DNA of 64,000 bases from Dipteronia dyeriana (taxonomy: Eukaryota; Streptophyta; Magnoliopsida; Sapindales; Sapindaceae). How positions within the stretch are numbered: the stretch's first letter is position 1; each line of letters opens with the position of its first letter. The stretch spans positions 33,303,598-33,367,597 of the forward strand of contig CM065297.1 of the NCBI GenBank assembly GCA_032871835.1, given 5' to 3'. This document shows, one piece after another, positions 1 to 8,744 of this stretch. Made by a program: the position numbers and the translations under genes. The notes below the pieces were generated by a model, which made no database searches, was not told the origin of the DNA, and saw nothing but the letters and a program-made list of their open reading frames with translations.

Positions 1-384
1 CTACCACTGGTGTGGAAAGCTGATATGGTGAACTCATGTTGGCAGTAGCCATTATGCTGATTTCTTGTGTAGTGATGCCATCAATGACTCTTCATAGGGA
101 TTCCTAGATCTGTTGGAATGCATCTGGGGAGATGCCAGCGATTATATCCATTACATTATTATTTCAGGTCTAACAGATGATGGTGGCCTCGACAGTGGGT
201 CTTCTCCAGTGATGTTGTTGTATGCGGCGTTAGAAGTGTTTGTACCATGTGAAAAATTGGTGACGTGTGGACATTAGGTTCCATCCCTACGGTGGCCATA
301 ATACTATCTTTCACAAGTTTTTCCTAAAATTTACTGTTCAAGTTTGGTACTGACAGAAGTTCACCCTTTTCTTTTAGCACCATT
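1..384 (-). other. Unassigned stretch, possible internal leader of a minus-strand LTR element
   Basis: No convincing reading frame is open on either strand. It lies directly inside the LTR-like block that begins at 385. On the minus strand that LTR would end in CA and be followed after two bases by TGGTGCTAAAAG, a possible primer site of the TGGTGCT type used by some plant Ty3 elements. I infer this is the start of that element's internal region. It could instead be unrelated intergenic DNA. Confidence 0.25.
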
Positions 385-890
385 TGTTGACAATTATTTT
401 TGGATCAATTATAATTCGCCACACATCATACAAGTAAACCTCAAATAAATATGAATTGTAGAATATAATAGAGAAAAGTAAAGATAAACACAATATTTTA
501 GCCGGTAAAACCCCTATGTGTGGAAACATCCATGGGTGCCGACGACGGTGAGAAAAATTCACTATGTTAAAGATACTTACACACTCAATCTCTCCTGCTC
601 TCTTGCTAGCCAATTATTGTTAACCTCTTTTTAGATATTATTAGGGCCTATTTATACATGCATAGAACCCTAATTATTAGCGTACAAGTAAGGAAAGTTC
701 ATTATTTAGTGAAACTTTAACTATTAGAGTCGGGTGTTCTTCTTCTTTCCTGTTTCACATTGAATGTATTTCAATTTCACTTAGATTTCTTGCTTAATTT
801 GGACTCTAATATCTAAAAGAAAGTATGTTTCCTTATCAAAGTGTGCTTCAAGATAACTTTTTTGTGCTAGACACTTTATCTGCGTATTTG
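385..890 (-). repeat. LTR-like fragment, minus strand
   Basis: The block starts TGTTGACAATT on the plus strand, so it ends in CA on the minus strand. It has a minus-strand TATA box (TATAAATA, about 648-656). Downstream of that lies a conserved phrase, GGAAACATCCATGGGT (about 521-536), which is also present in the Sirevirus-type LTRs of this window at 59470-59490 and 62775-62795. The right edge merges into the truncated E1 LTR near 890, so the true LTR start is not visible. No matching second LTR lies inside the window. Confidence 0.4.
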
Positions 891-1556
891 AAGAAATAAC
901 AAGTCAAAGCAAGATCTAAGTCTTCAAAGAGAAAGAATGCAATATGGTTCTACAAAGGTATACTAAGACCTTATCTTTCTCTTACAAGGCTTAGGCATAC
1001 ACACACATATCATACATTTGTGTCCCTGCATCATTGTGCACCATTATAGGCACACACATACAATTCATTCATATGTATCCCTGCATCGTTGTGCACCATG
1101 TATAACACATTCACACACTTAAAGATGAATGCTCATGCATTGATATGAAAATAACATGTTTCGGAATATTCATGATTGAAAACTATCTCTATGTAGTTTG
1201 CATTCTAGTGTGAAATGTGTTTGTGTGTGTATATGTTTGTATAACATGGATATTGAACTTGGATTTAGTCTTAAATCATTCTTGATTGAGTTCCGGTCAT
1301 TTCGGTTACTCATATTATTGATTTCAAGTTCTAAGTCAAAATATACTACACTTTCAACTCATGTTTCATACATTGTCTTCGTCTTCATATATCGAGTCGA
1401 ATTACTATTTTATGGGTTGAGTACCTTCCATGTCCATGTCCGTGTGAGAGTTATAGTTCATAATCGGTAAACGGTTTTTCTGACTTTGGAGGCCGGAGAA
1501 CGGTGGAAGAACGCGAAGGAAGGTCGAAAGAGAAAGAAGCAAGCATTGTTTTCTTT

Positions 1557-1699
1557 CCCGAGATGGCGCGTGGCCATCTCGGGGCAAAAGGCTTGCTGCC
1601 ATGAGATGCCCATGCACCATATCAGGCAGCAAGCTTGCTTGGATTCCTCTTGCCCCTCTTGGTCATTTCACTTGTCCAAGTATCCCACTCCTTTATAAA
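1557..1699 (+). promoter_or_regulatory. E1 LTR core promoter with paired hairpins and TATA box
   Basis: A perfect 11-bp inverted repeat (1557-1567 CCCGAGATGGC with 1573-1583) is followed by a 10-bp inverted repeat (1591-1600 GCTTGCTGCC with 1625-1634). The TATA box TTTATAAA is at 1692-1699, about 58 bp further on. The same arrangement recurs in the 3' LTR (9211-9286, TATA at 9346). Less perfect versions occur in both E2 LTRs and in the LTR fragment at 14190-14275. Position and conservation suggest the upstream element of the retrotransposon promoter. Confidence 0.6.
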
Positions 1700-2659
1700 C
1701 TCTTTCCCTCACACATTTCATTTTAAGAAGAAATTCAAATCAAGTGTGCAGAATTTTTTTCAAATCAAGTGTGCAGAATTTTTCTCTCTAAAGTTTCTCA
1801 CCTTCCAAACACCATAACTTCTTCATTTGAACTCAGATTTGAGTGATTCAAAGTTGAGAGTGTTCATCTATTCGTTCTTCATCTTTTCTCTGAAGGTTTG
1901 AGTTAGTTTTCCTGCTTTCTTTGGTGTCTAATCATATAAAAACGGGACTGCACCTAAATCAACTAAGGTATTGATTTTCTCTCAAAGTTTTCATTTAAAA
2001 CTTGGTCAATTGCCTTGGGTTTTCTTCTTCTACATATATTTGTATAATGTGAGTGTTTTGATTTGTGTTTTGAACAATTTCAAAGCTATTTTGAGTTTCA
2101 ATTGAAATCATTCATGTTGAGTTAGGTTTTGATTTTGCTTATGTTATCACATGTTTGGGATTGTATTTTGCTAGCTTTGATTCTAGGACTATTTTATGAT
2201 CTTTGATTGATTGATTTTGAGAAAAATAGTTCCTCAAAGGTATTAGGCTCTCTTGGCCGAATTTCTCACATAATACATGTGCTTATGTTCTTTTGAGCTA
2301 TTCATGTGATTTGTTGAATATATGATTAGGAATATGCTCTAGAACTTTTGCTTAAATCTATTTGACTTTGTCATATGATTTTAGCATGTTTTAGGTTTTT
2401 GTGATTTAAACTTGATCTTGTGATTTTGTTGAACATATCTTGTGATTCAAGTTTAGATCTATTCATGTATCTAGATTGTGATTAATATTGAACATATCTT
2501 ACATGATCTAGATTTGATTACACATGCGTGACGAACTAGACTATATGTGATTTGTGCATTCATGCTCATGTCTAGTATTTTCCATAGGATGTGTTGATCA
2601 TAGCATTCTATGTTGCGTGCTTGTTTGCGTTTTGCATTAATGATCACGTAGATGCCTTG

Positions 2660-2960
2660 TGAGAAGGAAGTCTTGACAATAGGTGTGAGACCTATGGTGT
2701 TGAGCAAGAAGTCTTGGCAAGAGGTGTGAAGCCTTGGATTGTCAAGTAAGGAAGTCTTGCCTAGAGGTGTGAAGCCTTGGATAGTCGATCAAAAAGTCTT
2801 GCCTAGAGTTGGGAGAACTCGGATAGGTGAGCAAGGAAGTCTTGACTAGAGTCATGACTTAGTTGAGCAAGAAGTCTTGCCTTGGATCGTGAGGATCCGG
2901 ATAAGGTGAGCAAGGAAGTCTTAACAAGAGGTGTGAAGCCTCGGATTGTTGAGCATAGGG
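2660..2960 (+). repeat. Minisatellite in the E1 LTR (AAGTCTTG core)
   Basis: There are seven imperfect units of about 35-45 bp, each containing AGAAGTCTTG or AAAGTCTTG followed by a variable tail such as AGAGGTGTGAAGCCTTGGAT. The array lies downstream of the TATA box, so it should be in the LTR transcript. Matching arrays occur at 10290-10590, 29125-29330, 37545-37770 and, inverted, 62930-63215. Unit number varies between copies (seven in E1 and E4, five in each E2 LTR). Confidence 0.8.
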
Positions 2961-3410
2961 TGACAACTTCTAGAGTAGGATAGAAGGGTAGTTTCTAGGT
3001 GAAGAGGTCCCTTGAGAGATTGTACTTGTCTTATCTACTAGTGGATTTTGCTTGCCGGTGGCTGCTAGCCCGTGGATGTTTCATCTTCGGAGGTTTACCA
3101 CGTTATATCTTGTGTCAACTTTTCTCTATTCCTATCTCTTTAATATTTGTATTGAGGATATAACTTTTTATATATGTTGACTTCCTTTCTATAAAATTGA
3201 TTGTGTATGTGTTACAATTACTTGTTTGTATCACACTTTACTTGTGTTTATATATTGATTAATTGTTTTTAATTTATATATATATTGTGATACAAGCAAT
3301 TTAGAGGGACAAACTTTTGTTTGTTTCTAAGGGAGTCGAAAAAGGTGTCTAACCTATTCACCCCCCCTCTAGGTTAGTCTTGAGCATTTAACTTTGATTG
3401 TATTTTCAAT

Positions 3411-3425
3411 TGGTATCAGAGCAGG
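3411..3425 (+). promoter_or_regulatory. E1 primer binding site (initiator tRNA-Met)
   Basis: TGGTATCAGAGCAGG starts two bases after the LTR end. The first twelve bases are the standard plant Copia sequence complementary to the 3' end of initiator tRNA-Met, which primes minus-strand DNA synthesis. Confidence 0.92.
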
Positions 3426-3492
3426 ACACTAGATTACACTTAGTGTGAGTCCGGGGTGATACTTTCACGATTTTTGCAAGGCGTTTGAAGTC

Positions 3493-5538
3493 ATGGGTTT
3501 ACAAGATGATGTAATGGCGGAAGGAGCTTAAAATACTAGGCCACCATTACTTCGTGGCACTAACTATGGGTATTGGAAGTTGAGGATGAAAGCCTACATC
3601 CGCTCTATTGATGAAAGGGCTTGGATGGTAGTGGAAGAAGGTTAGAGTCCTCCTACCAAGGTTTTAGAGGATGTAACCATGATACTCAATCCAAGGAGTG
3701 AATGGACAACAAATGAGTTTAAGGTTGCTAAATGGCACCATCGTGCTATGAATGCCATCTTTAGAGGAGTTGATGGGCATCAATTCTCCTACATTCAAAA
3801 TCTTGAATCCGTAAAGGAAGCTTGGGATACTCTCCAAGTTACTAATGAAGGAACCTTAGCGGTGAAGAAATCAAGGCTTCAAACGTTGGCATCATAATTT
3901 GAAGGTTTACGTCTGGGTGAGGAAGAAAAGTTTGAAGACTTCCTATTCCGGCTTCTTAACATAGCTAACCAATGTCAAGCACTTGGAGTACCTATCTCAA
4001 AAGAGCGTTTAAATTGGAAAGTCCTTAGGTCTCTACCTAAGAGATTCAAATCAAAGGTGATGGCCATTGAGAAAAGAAAGGATGTGGATAGTATGAATAT
4101 TGATGAGTTGCTTATGTCTCTCCAAACTTATGAGAAGTGCATGAAGCCAAATATCAAGAGTAAGGGAATTGCTCTCAATGCTTTAGAGGATGAGAGTGAT
4201 GATGAAAATGATGAAATGGCACTCTTAGTTAGAAGGTTCAAGAAGTTTCTAAAGAAGAATATCAAGCCTAAAGGCAAGTCTTCTAAGGAAAAAGGATTCC
4301 AAAGAACATCATCCCCAAAGATTGTGAAGAATAGTCAAGCAATGAACAATAAAGAGGTTCAATGCTATAATTGTCGAGGTTTTGGTCACTTTGCTAGTGA
4401 GTGCACCAAGAAGCCATCTAAGAAAGACAAGAAAGGCAAAGTGTTGGCGGCTACTTGGAGTGATGATAATTCTAGTGACAATGAGAGCTCTAGTAGTGAG
4501 TCTTCAAGTGATGAAGAGTTGATGAGCAACTTTGTAGCTCTAACGGCTTCTCATTGTCCACTAGATGTTGGTAATACAATACCTTTGAACAAGAACCTTG
4601 ATGCAAATCATGATGGAAGCTCTAGTTCCATTCCTACTAATCTTGAGTTGTTGAAAAAGATAGAAAAACTTGAAGAAGCTAGATACAATGCTCAAAGAGA
4701 AGTAGTTGAGAAGACTGATTTGATCAAGAAGCAACTAGATGAGTTTGTGGTTGTTACTCGTAGACTTCTTAATGAGAAAGGTGATATTATGAAGAAGTTT
4801 AAAGAACTTGAAATGATAAACCTTAAGAAGGATAATATGATATCTTCTTTGAAGAAGAGAGAACAAGAATTAATGGAAGCGGTTAAGGAGGCTATCAAGG
4901 ACTTAGTGAATGATTCGGTTAGTGTGTCTAGTATTAGGAATCTTGTTAACTCTCATAGTGGTAAAGACGACTTGGTAGTTGAAGAGGAGCTCTTGGAAGC
5001 ACCATTTCCTACTCACTTTGATGAAGTCGTGATTGATAAGAAACCAAACAAGAAGAGAAGATCAAAAGCCAAGAAGAAGTTGGTGAACAAGGTATCTTTG
5101 CAAACTCCTAGTGAAGCTAGTTCAACTCCAAAAGGTACAATCTCATCTTTTATTCCAATTTGCCATTATTGCAACACAATAGGTCACATTAAGCCTAGGT
5201 GTTATAAATATATTGAAAAATGCAAATTAGGAAATGAATCTAGGGATAAGAAGATTAAACTTCAACTTGAACATGCTAAGACCTTGACAGTTAAGAAAGA
5301 TGATAATATTGCTAAGCATGAGAAAAAGTTGTGGAGGAGAAAGAATTCTAATCTTGTTCAACTTGACAAAGCTTGTGTTGAAAATGTTAAGGAAGAGTGT
5401 GTTAATGATATTCTTGTTAATCAAGTCATTAAAGGACTTTACTCTAGATTTAACATTGTTGTCAAGGATGATATTGGATATGTTTGTGTAGGTACACCCA
5501 AGAACAAGTGGTTCAAGGGTAAGTGCTCCTATAACTAA
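3493..5538 (+). pseudogene. gag: E1 gag, broken by three in-frame stops
   Basis: Gag would form the capsid and bind element RNA. A single frame runs from ATG 3493 to TAA 5538, about 680 codons, interrupted by stops at 3529 (TAA), 3643 (TAG) and 3895 (TAA). The other copies have sense codons there (TCA, TAT and CAA). The N-terminal part has the Copia/UBN2 gag signature, including a GTNYGYWKLRMKAYI stretch. The last uninterrupted segment, from 4057, is 493 codons. It holds a CCHC zinc knuckle (CYNC..GH..EC, 4363-4404), an acidic Ser-rich stretch, a long coiled coil (about 4640-4910) and a second CCHC knuckle (CHYC..GH..RC, 5161-5202). Two knuckles and the coiled coil fit Sirevirus gag. The frame stops at 5538 with no protease following, which is the point where pol is missing. 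Any product from 4057 would lack the capsid part. Confidence 0.85.
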
Positions 5539-7214
5539 TATAAGAAGCACATGTGAGATAGCTTTGAGACTATATATCAATTGTGTTGAGAATTCTTGCT
5601 TGCTAGCTTTGAATACTCCATGTATTGATATGAACTTGGTTATCTCACATCATGATTGTTATGATAGTCAAAATTTGTTGATTAACTTTGAAGAAGTTCT
5701 TTTGCTATATGTGTTGATTGAGTTGAGATATTATGCTTTTTATACTCTTGTTGTGAAACATCGTCAACTTGGTGTCATGAGGACATTCAAGGCAAGAGTG
5801 CTCATAAAAAGAGCGGAAGTATGATATTTAGTGAATATAATGTGCAAAAAGGTATTTCTATATTCTAATGCATGTTCTATTAGATATTCATTTTTTGACT
5901 CAATTTTTGACATACATCTCATAGCATGTCATATTAGAGAATTTTGTATAGCATACATATGGTTCTCATTGACATTTGCTATTTTAGGATCTAATAGTGA
6001 TATTGTTCACATTGATCTTAACTTTGATGATTGTTTGTGTATAGTATATTGAGTGGCATTACTTTTGAAAATATGAGCTTCATATTCTTTGAAAGCTACT
6101 CATTATAGAAGTAATGATCTTGAATAAGTCTCTACTTATTGCTCTTAGATCATGTGCTTATGAGCCATAAAATCTTGGTTTCTAAAATTGCACCTTGCTT
6201 CTCTTATATGTTTTGCTAGTAGGTTCAGTTTACTAATATGTTAACATTGGATACACCTTGAATTTATTGTGCTTAAGTACATTTAAATGACCTATGGTTA
6301 GTATCCATTTTGCTTCAGCAATTATATAGAACTCAAAGAGCACCTTCATGAAAAGAGCTACACAACTTTATTGTGAAAGCTACCCAATGTTGGAAAGAGC
6401 TACACCATTGTGATGAGTGAAAGCCGTCATGAAGTGAATTTTTATTTATGTAAAAAAAAAATCAAAGAAGTGTTGAAATGAAATCATAAAAAAAAATCTT
6501 TGATTCCAAGCCTAAAAAGAAAATGAGGAAGGCTTAAAAAGAAGTTTAGTTGAAAATCAAATGAGCTCTGGTTGAAAAACAGAAATGGGATGACGAGCCA
6601 CATGCACACACACGCTCATATATTGAAAATCTATTCTCTTAAAAGCAAAAATTCCGGATGATAATCGGTTTGACTTTTTATGGAAAAAGCTTAAGATGAA
6701 TAGTTGTTGGAAATTGTTTGCATGTTGATTATCAAACTACTTCTTGATATATTTTTGAAGCATATCTCTCTCACACACACTTGGTTTATGAGTATGATGA
6801 TATCTCTGCAATTGTTGAAGAATTATGAGAGAACTTGAAAAATATTTGTGTATCTCTCTTAGCATATGAATCTTATTTTGTTGATATTTCTTAAAATTTA
6901 TTGAATGTGTGATTTTGTGAACATCTTTGTGAACCTTATGCTATCATGAATTTTAGTTATAGCATTTATCAGGGGGGGCATTGTATACTAGACATTGTTC
7001 TCTTTTATGATATGTTCACATGCTTCATTTTGTTACATGTGGGCATATTTTGACTTAATGATACTTGTAAGATATTACTCACTATCTTTGTCTTGCATGA
7101 TGATTCATTCTTAAGTCATATGTCTTTGTGTTTATATATTTGTGACTAATATGCTTGTTTTGTCTTTCACTCACTTTTGCTTTATGTATATAGCATCTTA
7201 TTTCACAAGAACAA
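5539..7214 (+). other. E1 spacer where pol would normally lie
   Basis: There are 1.68 kb between gag and the 3' ORF. Only short frames are open (5564-5824 and 5831-6052), and neither shows protease, integrase, RT or RNase H motifs. The same sequence recurs at 31936-33614 in E2, so loss of pol predates both insertions. It contains a cluster of near-repeats of GAAAGAGCTACA (about 6350-6410) and a polypurine run, AGGGGGGG, at 6971-6978 that E2 also keeps (33373-33381). The spacer may hold an RNA signal or a splice site for the downstream ORF. No function is shown by the sequence. Confidence 0.7.
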
Positions 7215-8276
7215 ATGGGAAGAACTAAGGTTACCGGAAGTGGAAATCAATCGAATCCCATTGTGAAAGCCAAGTCTACCTCAAAGGGATCCAAAGCTTC
7301 AAGGTCAAAGGATTTAGGGATCTTTGCAACTAAAAAGATATTTCAAGAGAGAGGCATTGACTTAGGTAAATGTAAAGATTCTTATGTTCTTAAATGCATT
7401 AAGGATAGAAATTGGGAATCTTGGGTGAGCATGCTAGGAATAGTGAATGACACTATTATTAGAGAATTTTATCATGAATATAGAGAGAGTGCCACCTTAT
7501 TAGATGCTTTGATGGAGATTTGGGGTGTTGTGTTTAGAGTTAACCCGGTAAACATTAACAAATTTCTTGGGCTATCTAGTGATATTGATTTAAACTTTCT
7601 AGATGTTGACATCATTGAGAAACTTAATATCATGGGTATAACTCAATGTGACAATGTTTCTTTTGAGTGGAAAGGTAGAGCATATATTAGTCAACATGAG
7701 TTAACTAAGGCAAGTGCATTTTGGCATCTTTTTATTTGCACAAATATTATTGGATCTTCGAATTCAACCGAGTTTAATAAAGACAAGATCAAAATAGTAT
7801 ATGCCTTGGTGACTAATCAACCTATAAACCTTAGGGATTTACTTATGTTTTACTTAGATAATGTGGCTTTCTCAACTAGAGAAAAAAATAAGGTTGCATT
7901 ACTGGGGTTTATAACCTCTTTGTGTTTAGCTCGTTGTGCTCAAACTAGTGGAGATGATATGTTGGTACAACCCTTGGAAAAGTATAGTGATAAACATGTG
8001 TCATACATGTCATATAAGGATAAGGGTAAGACATTCGATACTTTTGGACTATTTAAAAGTTCACAAGTTGATTGTCAAGAGTCTAGCATAAACATTCTTC
8101 CGGATTGGGCTTTACATTTGAAGAAGAAGGTTGATGAGCTTAATGCTATAGTTGAAAAACAAGATGCTAGAATAAAAGAGTTTGAGGAGTGTATTGCATC
8201 AAGTTCAAGACCACTTCTCAAGCATTATGTTAGGTCAACTACATGCACATCTTTCTTTGGTGGATCTAGTAGCTAG
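7215..8276 (+). CDS. E1 3' ORF, env-position 'putative plant transposon protein' type
   Basis: This is an intact 353-residue ORF between the pol-less spacer and the polypurine tracts, the position of the env-like gene in Sireviruses. Residues 1-35 are basic and low complexity. Residues 40-260 resemble the plant family annotated as 'putative plant transposon protein' (I believe PF20167): an ERGID start, IREFYHEY at 82-89, a VFRVNPVNINKFLGL block at 106-120, KASAFWHLFICTNIIGSS at 165-182, and IVYALVTNQPINL at 194-206. Residues 298-328 form a short coiled coil. I see no clear signal peptide or membrane anchor, so a true envelope role is doubtful. The ATG at 7215 was chosen because E2 has the same start at 33615. 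E2's copy is broken. The function is unknown, and family membership is from remembered patterns only. Confidence 0.75.
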   Translation: MGRTKVTGSGNQSNPIVKAKSTSKGSKASRSKDLGIFATKKIFQERGIDLGKCKDSYVLKCIKDRNWESWVSMLGIVNDTIIREFYHEYRESATLLDALMEIWGVVFRVNPVNINKFLGLSSDIDLNFLDVDIIEKLNIMGITQCDNVSFEWKGRAYISQHELTKASAFWHLFICTNIIGSSNSTEFNKDKIKIVYALVTNQPINLRDLLMFYLDNVAFSTREKNKVALLGFITSLCLARCAQTSGDDMLVQPLEKYSDKHVSYMSYKDKGKTFDTFGLFKSSQVDCQESSINILPDWALHLKKKVDELNAIVEKQDARIKEFEECIASSSRPLLKHYVRSTTCTSFFGGSSS

Positions 8277-8325
8277 TATTTGAGTCTCATGGTATGTTTC
8301 TTATCTTTTGGCATCATTTCATGTC

Positions 8326-8744
8326 AAAAAGGGGGGGAAAGAGTTGTTAAGAGTTGCTAGTTACTTAGTTTCCTTTTTATGTTGTTTTTGTGAAATTTTG
8401 AACTTTCAATGGCTTGTAATAATTCGTCTTAAGATTTGGTTAAGAATTCTTGTATTTGGCATGTATTGAGGGGGAGATACATGTATTTGTGGACTTAATT
8501 GTATATTCTTATCCATACTAGAGGTTGCCAATTGTTGTTTTTCTCTTGTATATGCATTGTGTTTTGAGATGTTTTGTAGGTTGCTTCAAGAGAAGATCAA
8601 GATGAAGTCCAAGAGTTGGTAAAGATTAGTTATACGAATCTGAATCATTGTAATGTGAGGGAGTGATTTTTTGACCTATCTTCATTTTTATATTTGTAGT
8701 AAATGTATAGGTGTTTTGACATGGAATTTGCAAAAGGGGGAGAT
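8326..8744 (+). promoter_or_regulatory. E1 multiple polypurine tracts
   Basis: Three purine runs precede the 3' LTR: AAAAAGGGGGGGAAAGAG (8326-8343), GAGGGGGAGA (8468-8477) and AAAAGGGGGAGA (8732-8743), which abuts the LTR and is the likely plus-strand primer. E2 has equivalents at 35261-35279, 35394-35403 and 35659-35669. Repeated polypurine tracts upstream of the 3' LTR are a known Sirevirus trait. The conserved middle copy, far from the LTR, argues that these are kept for a function. Confidence 0.75.

Larger units (their letters stand above)
892..3408 (+). repeat. E1 5' LTR, 5'-truncated
   Basis: It matches 8860-11040 almost base for base. The terminal TG and about 115 bp present at 8745-8860 are missing, and similarity begins around the phrase AACAAGTCAAAGC. 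It ends TATTTTCA just before the primer site. It keeps about 300 bp (about 1067-1365) that the 3' LTR has lost. Inside are CA-rich microsatellite stretches near 1000-1060, paired GC hairpins, a TATA box at 1692, a minisatellite near 2660-2955, and the conserved end phrase CCTATTCACC followed by CTCTAGGTTAG. Confidence 0.88.

Noticed and set aside
374..613. 79-codon minus-strand frame in the first LTR-like block
   Set aside because: It lies inside an LTR-like sequence with TATA box and conserved LTR phrase, shows no family motif, and is better explained as non-coding.
5227..5580. 117-codon minus-strand frame opposite E1 gag
   Set aside because: Shadow of the gag coding strand. The E2 equivalent is broken and there is no motif.
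7215..8276. Calling the E1 3' ORF an envelope gene
   Set aside because: No clear signal peptide, transmembrane segment or protease-cleavage site is visible. Only the position fits the Sirevirus env-like gene, so the neutral name was kept.
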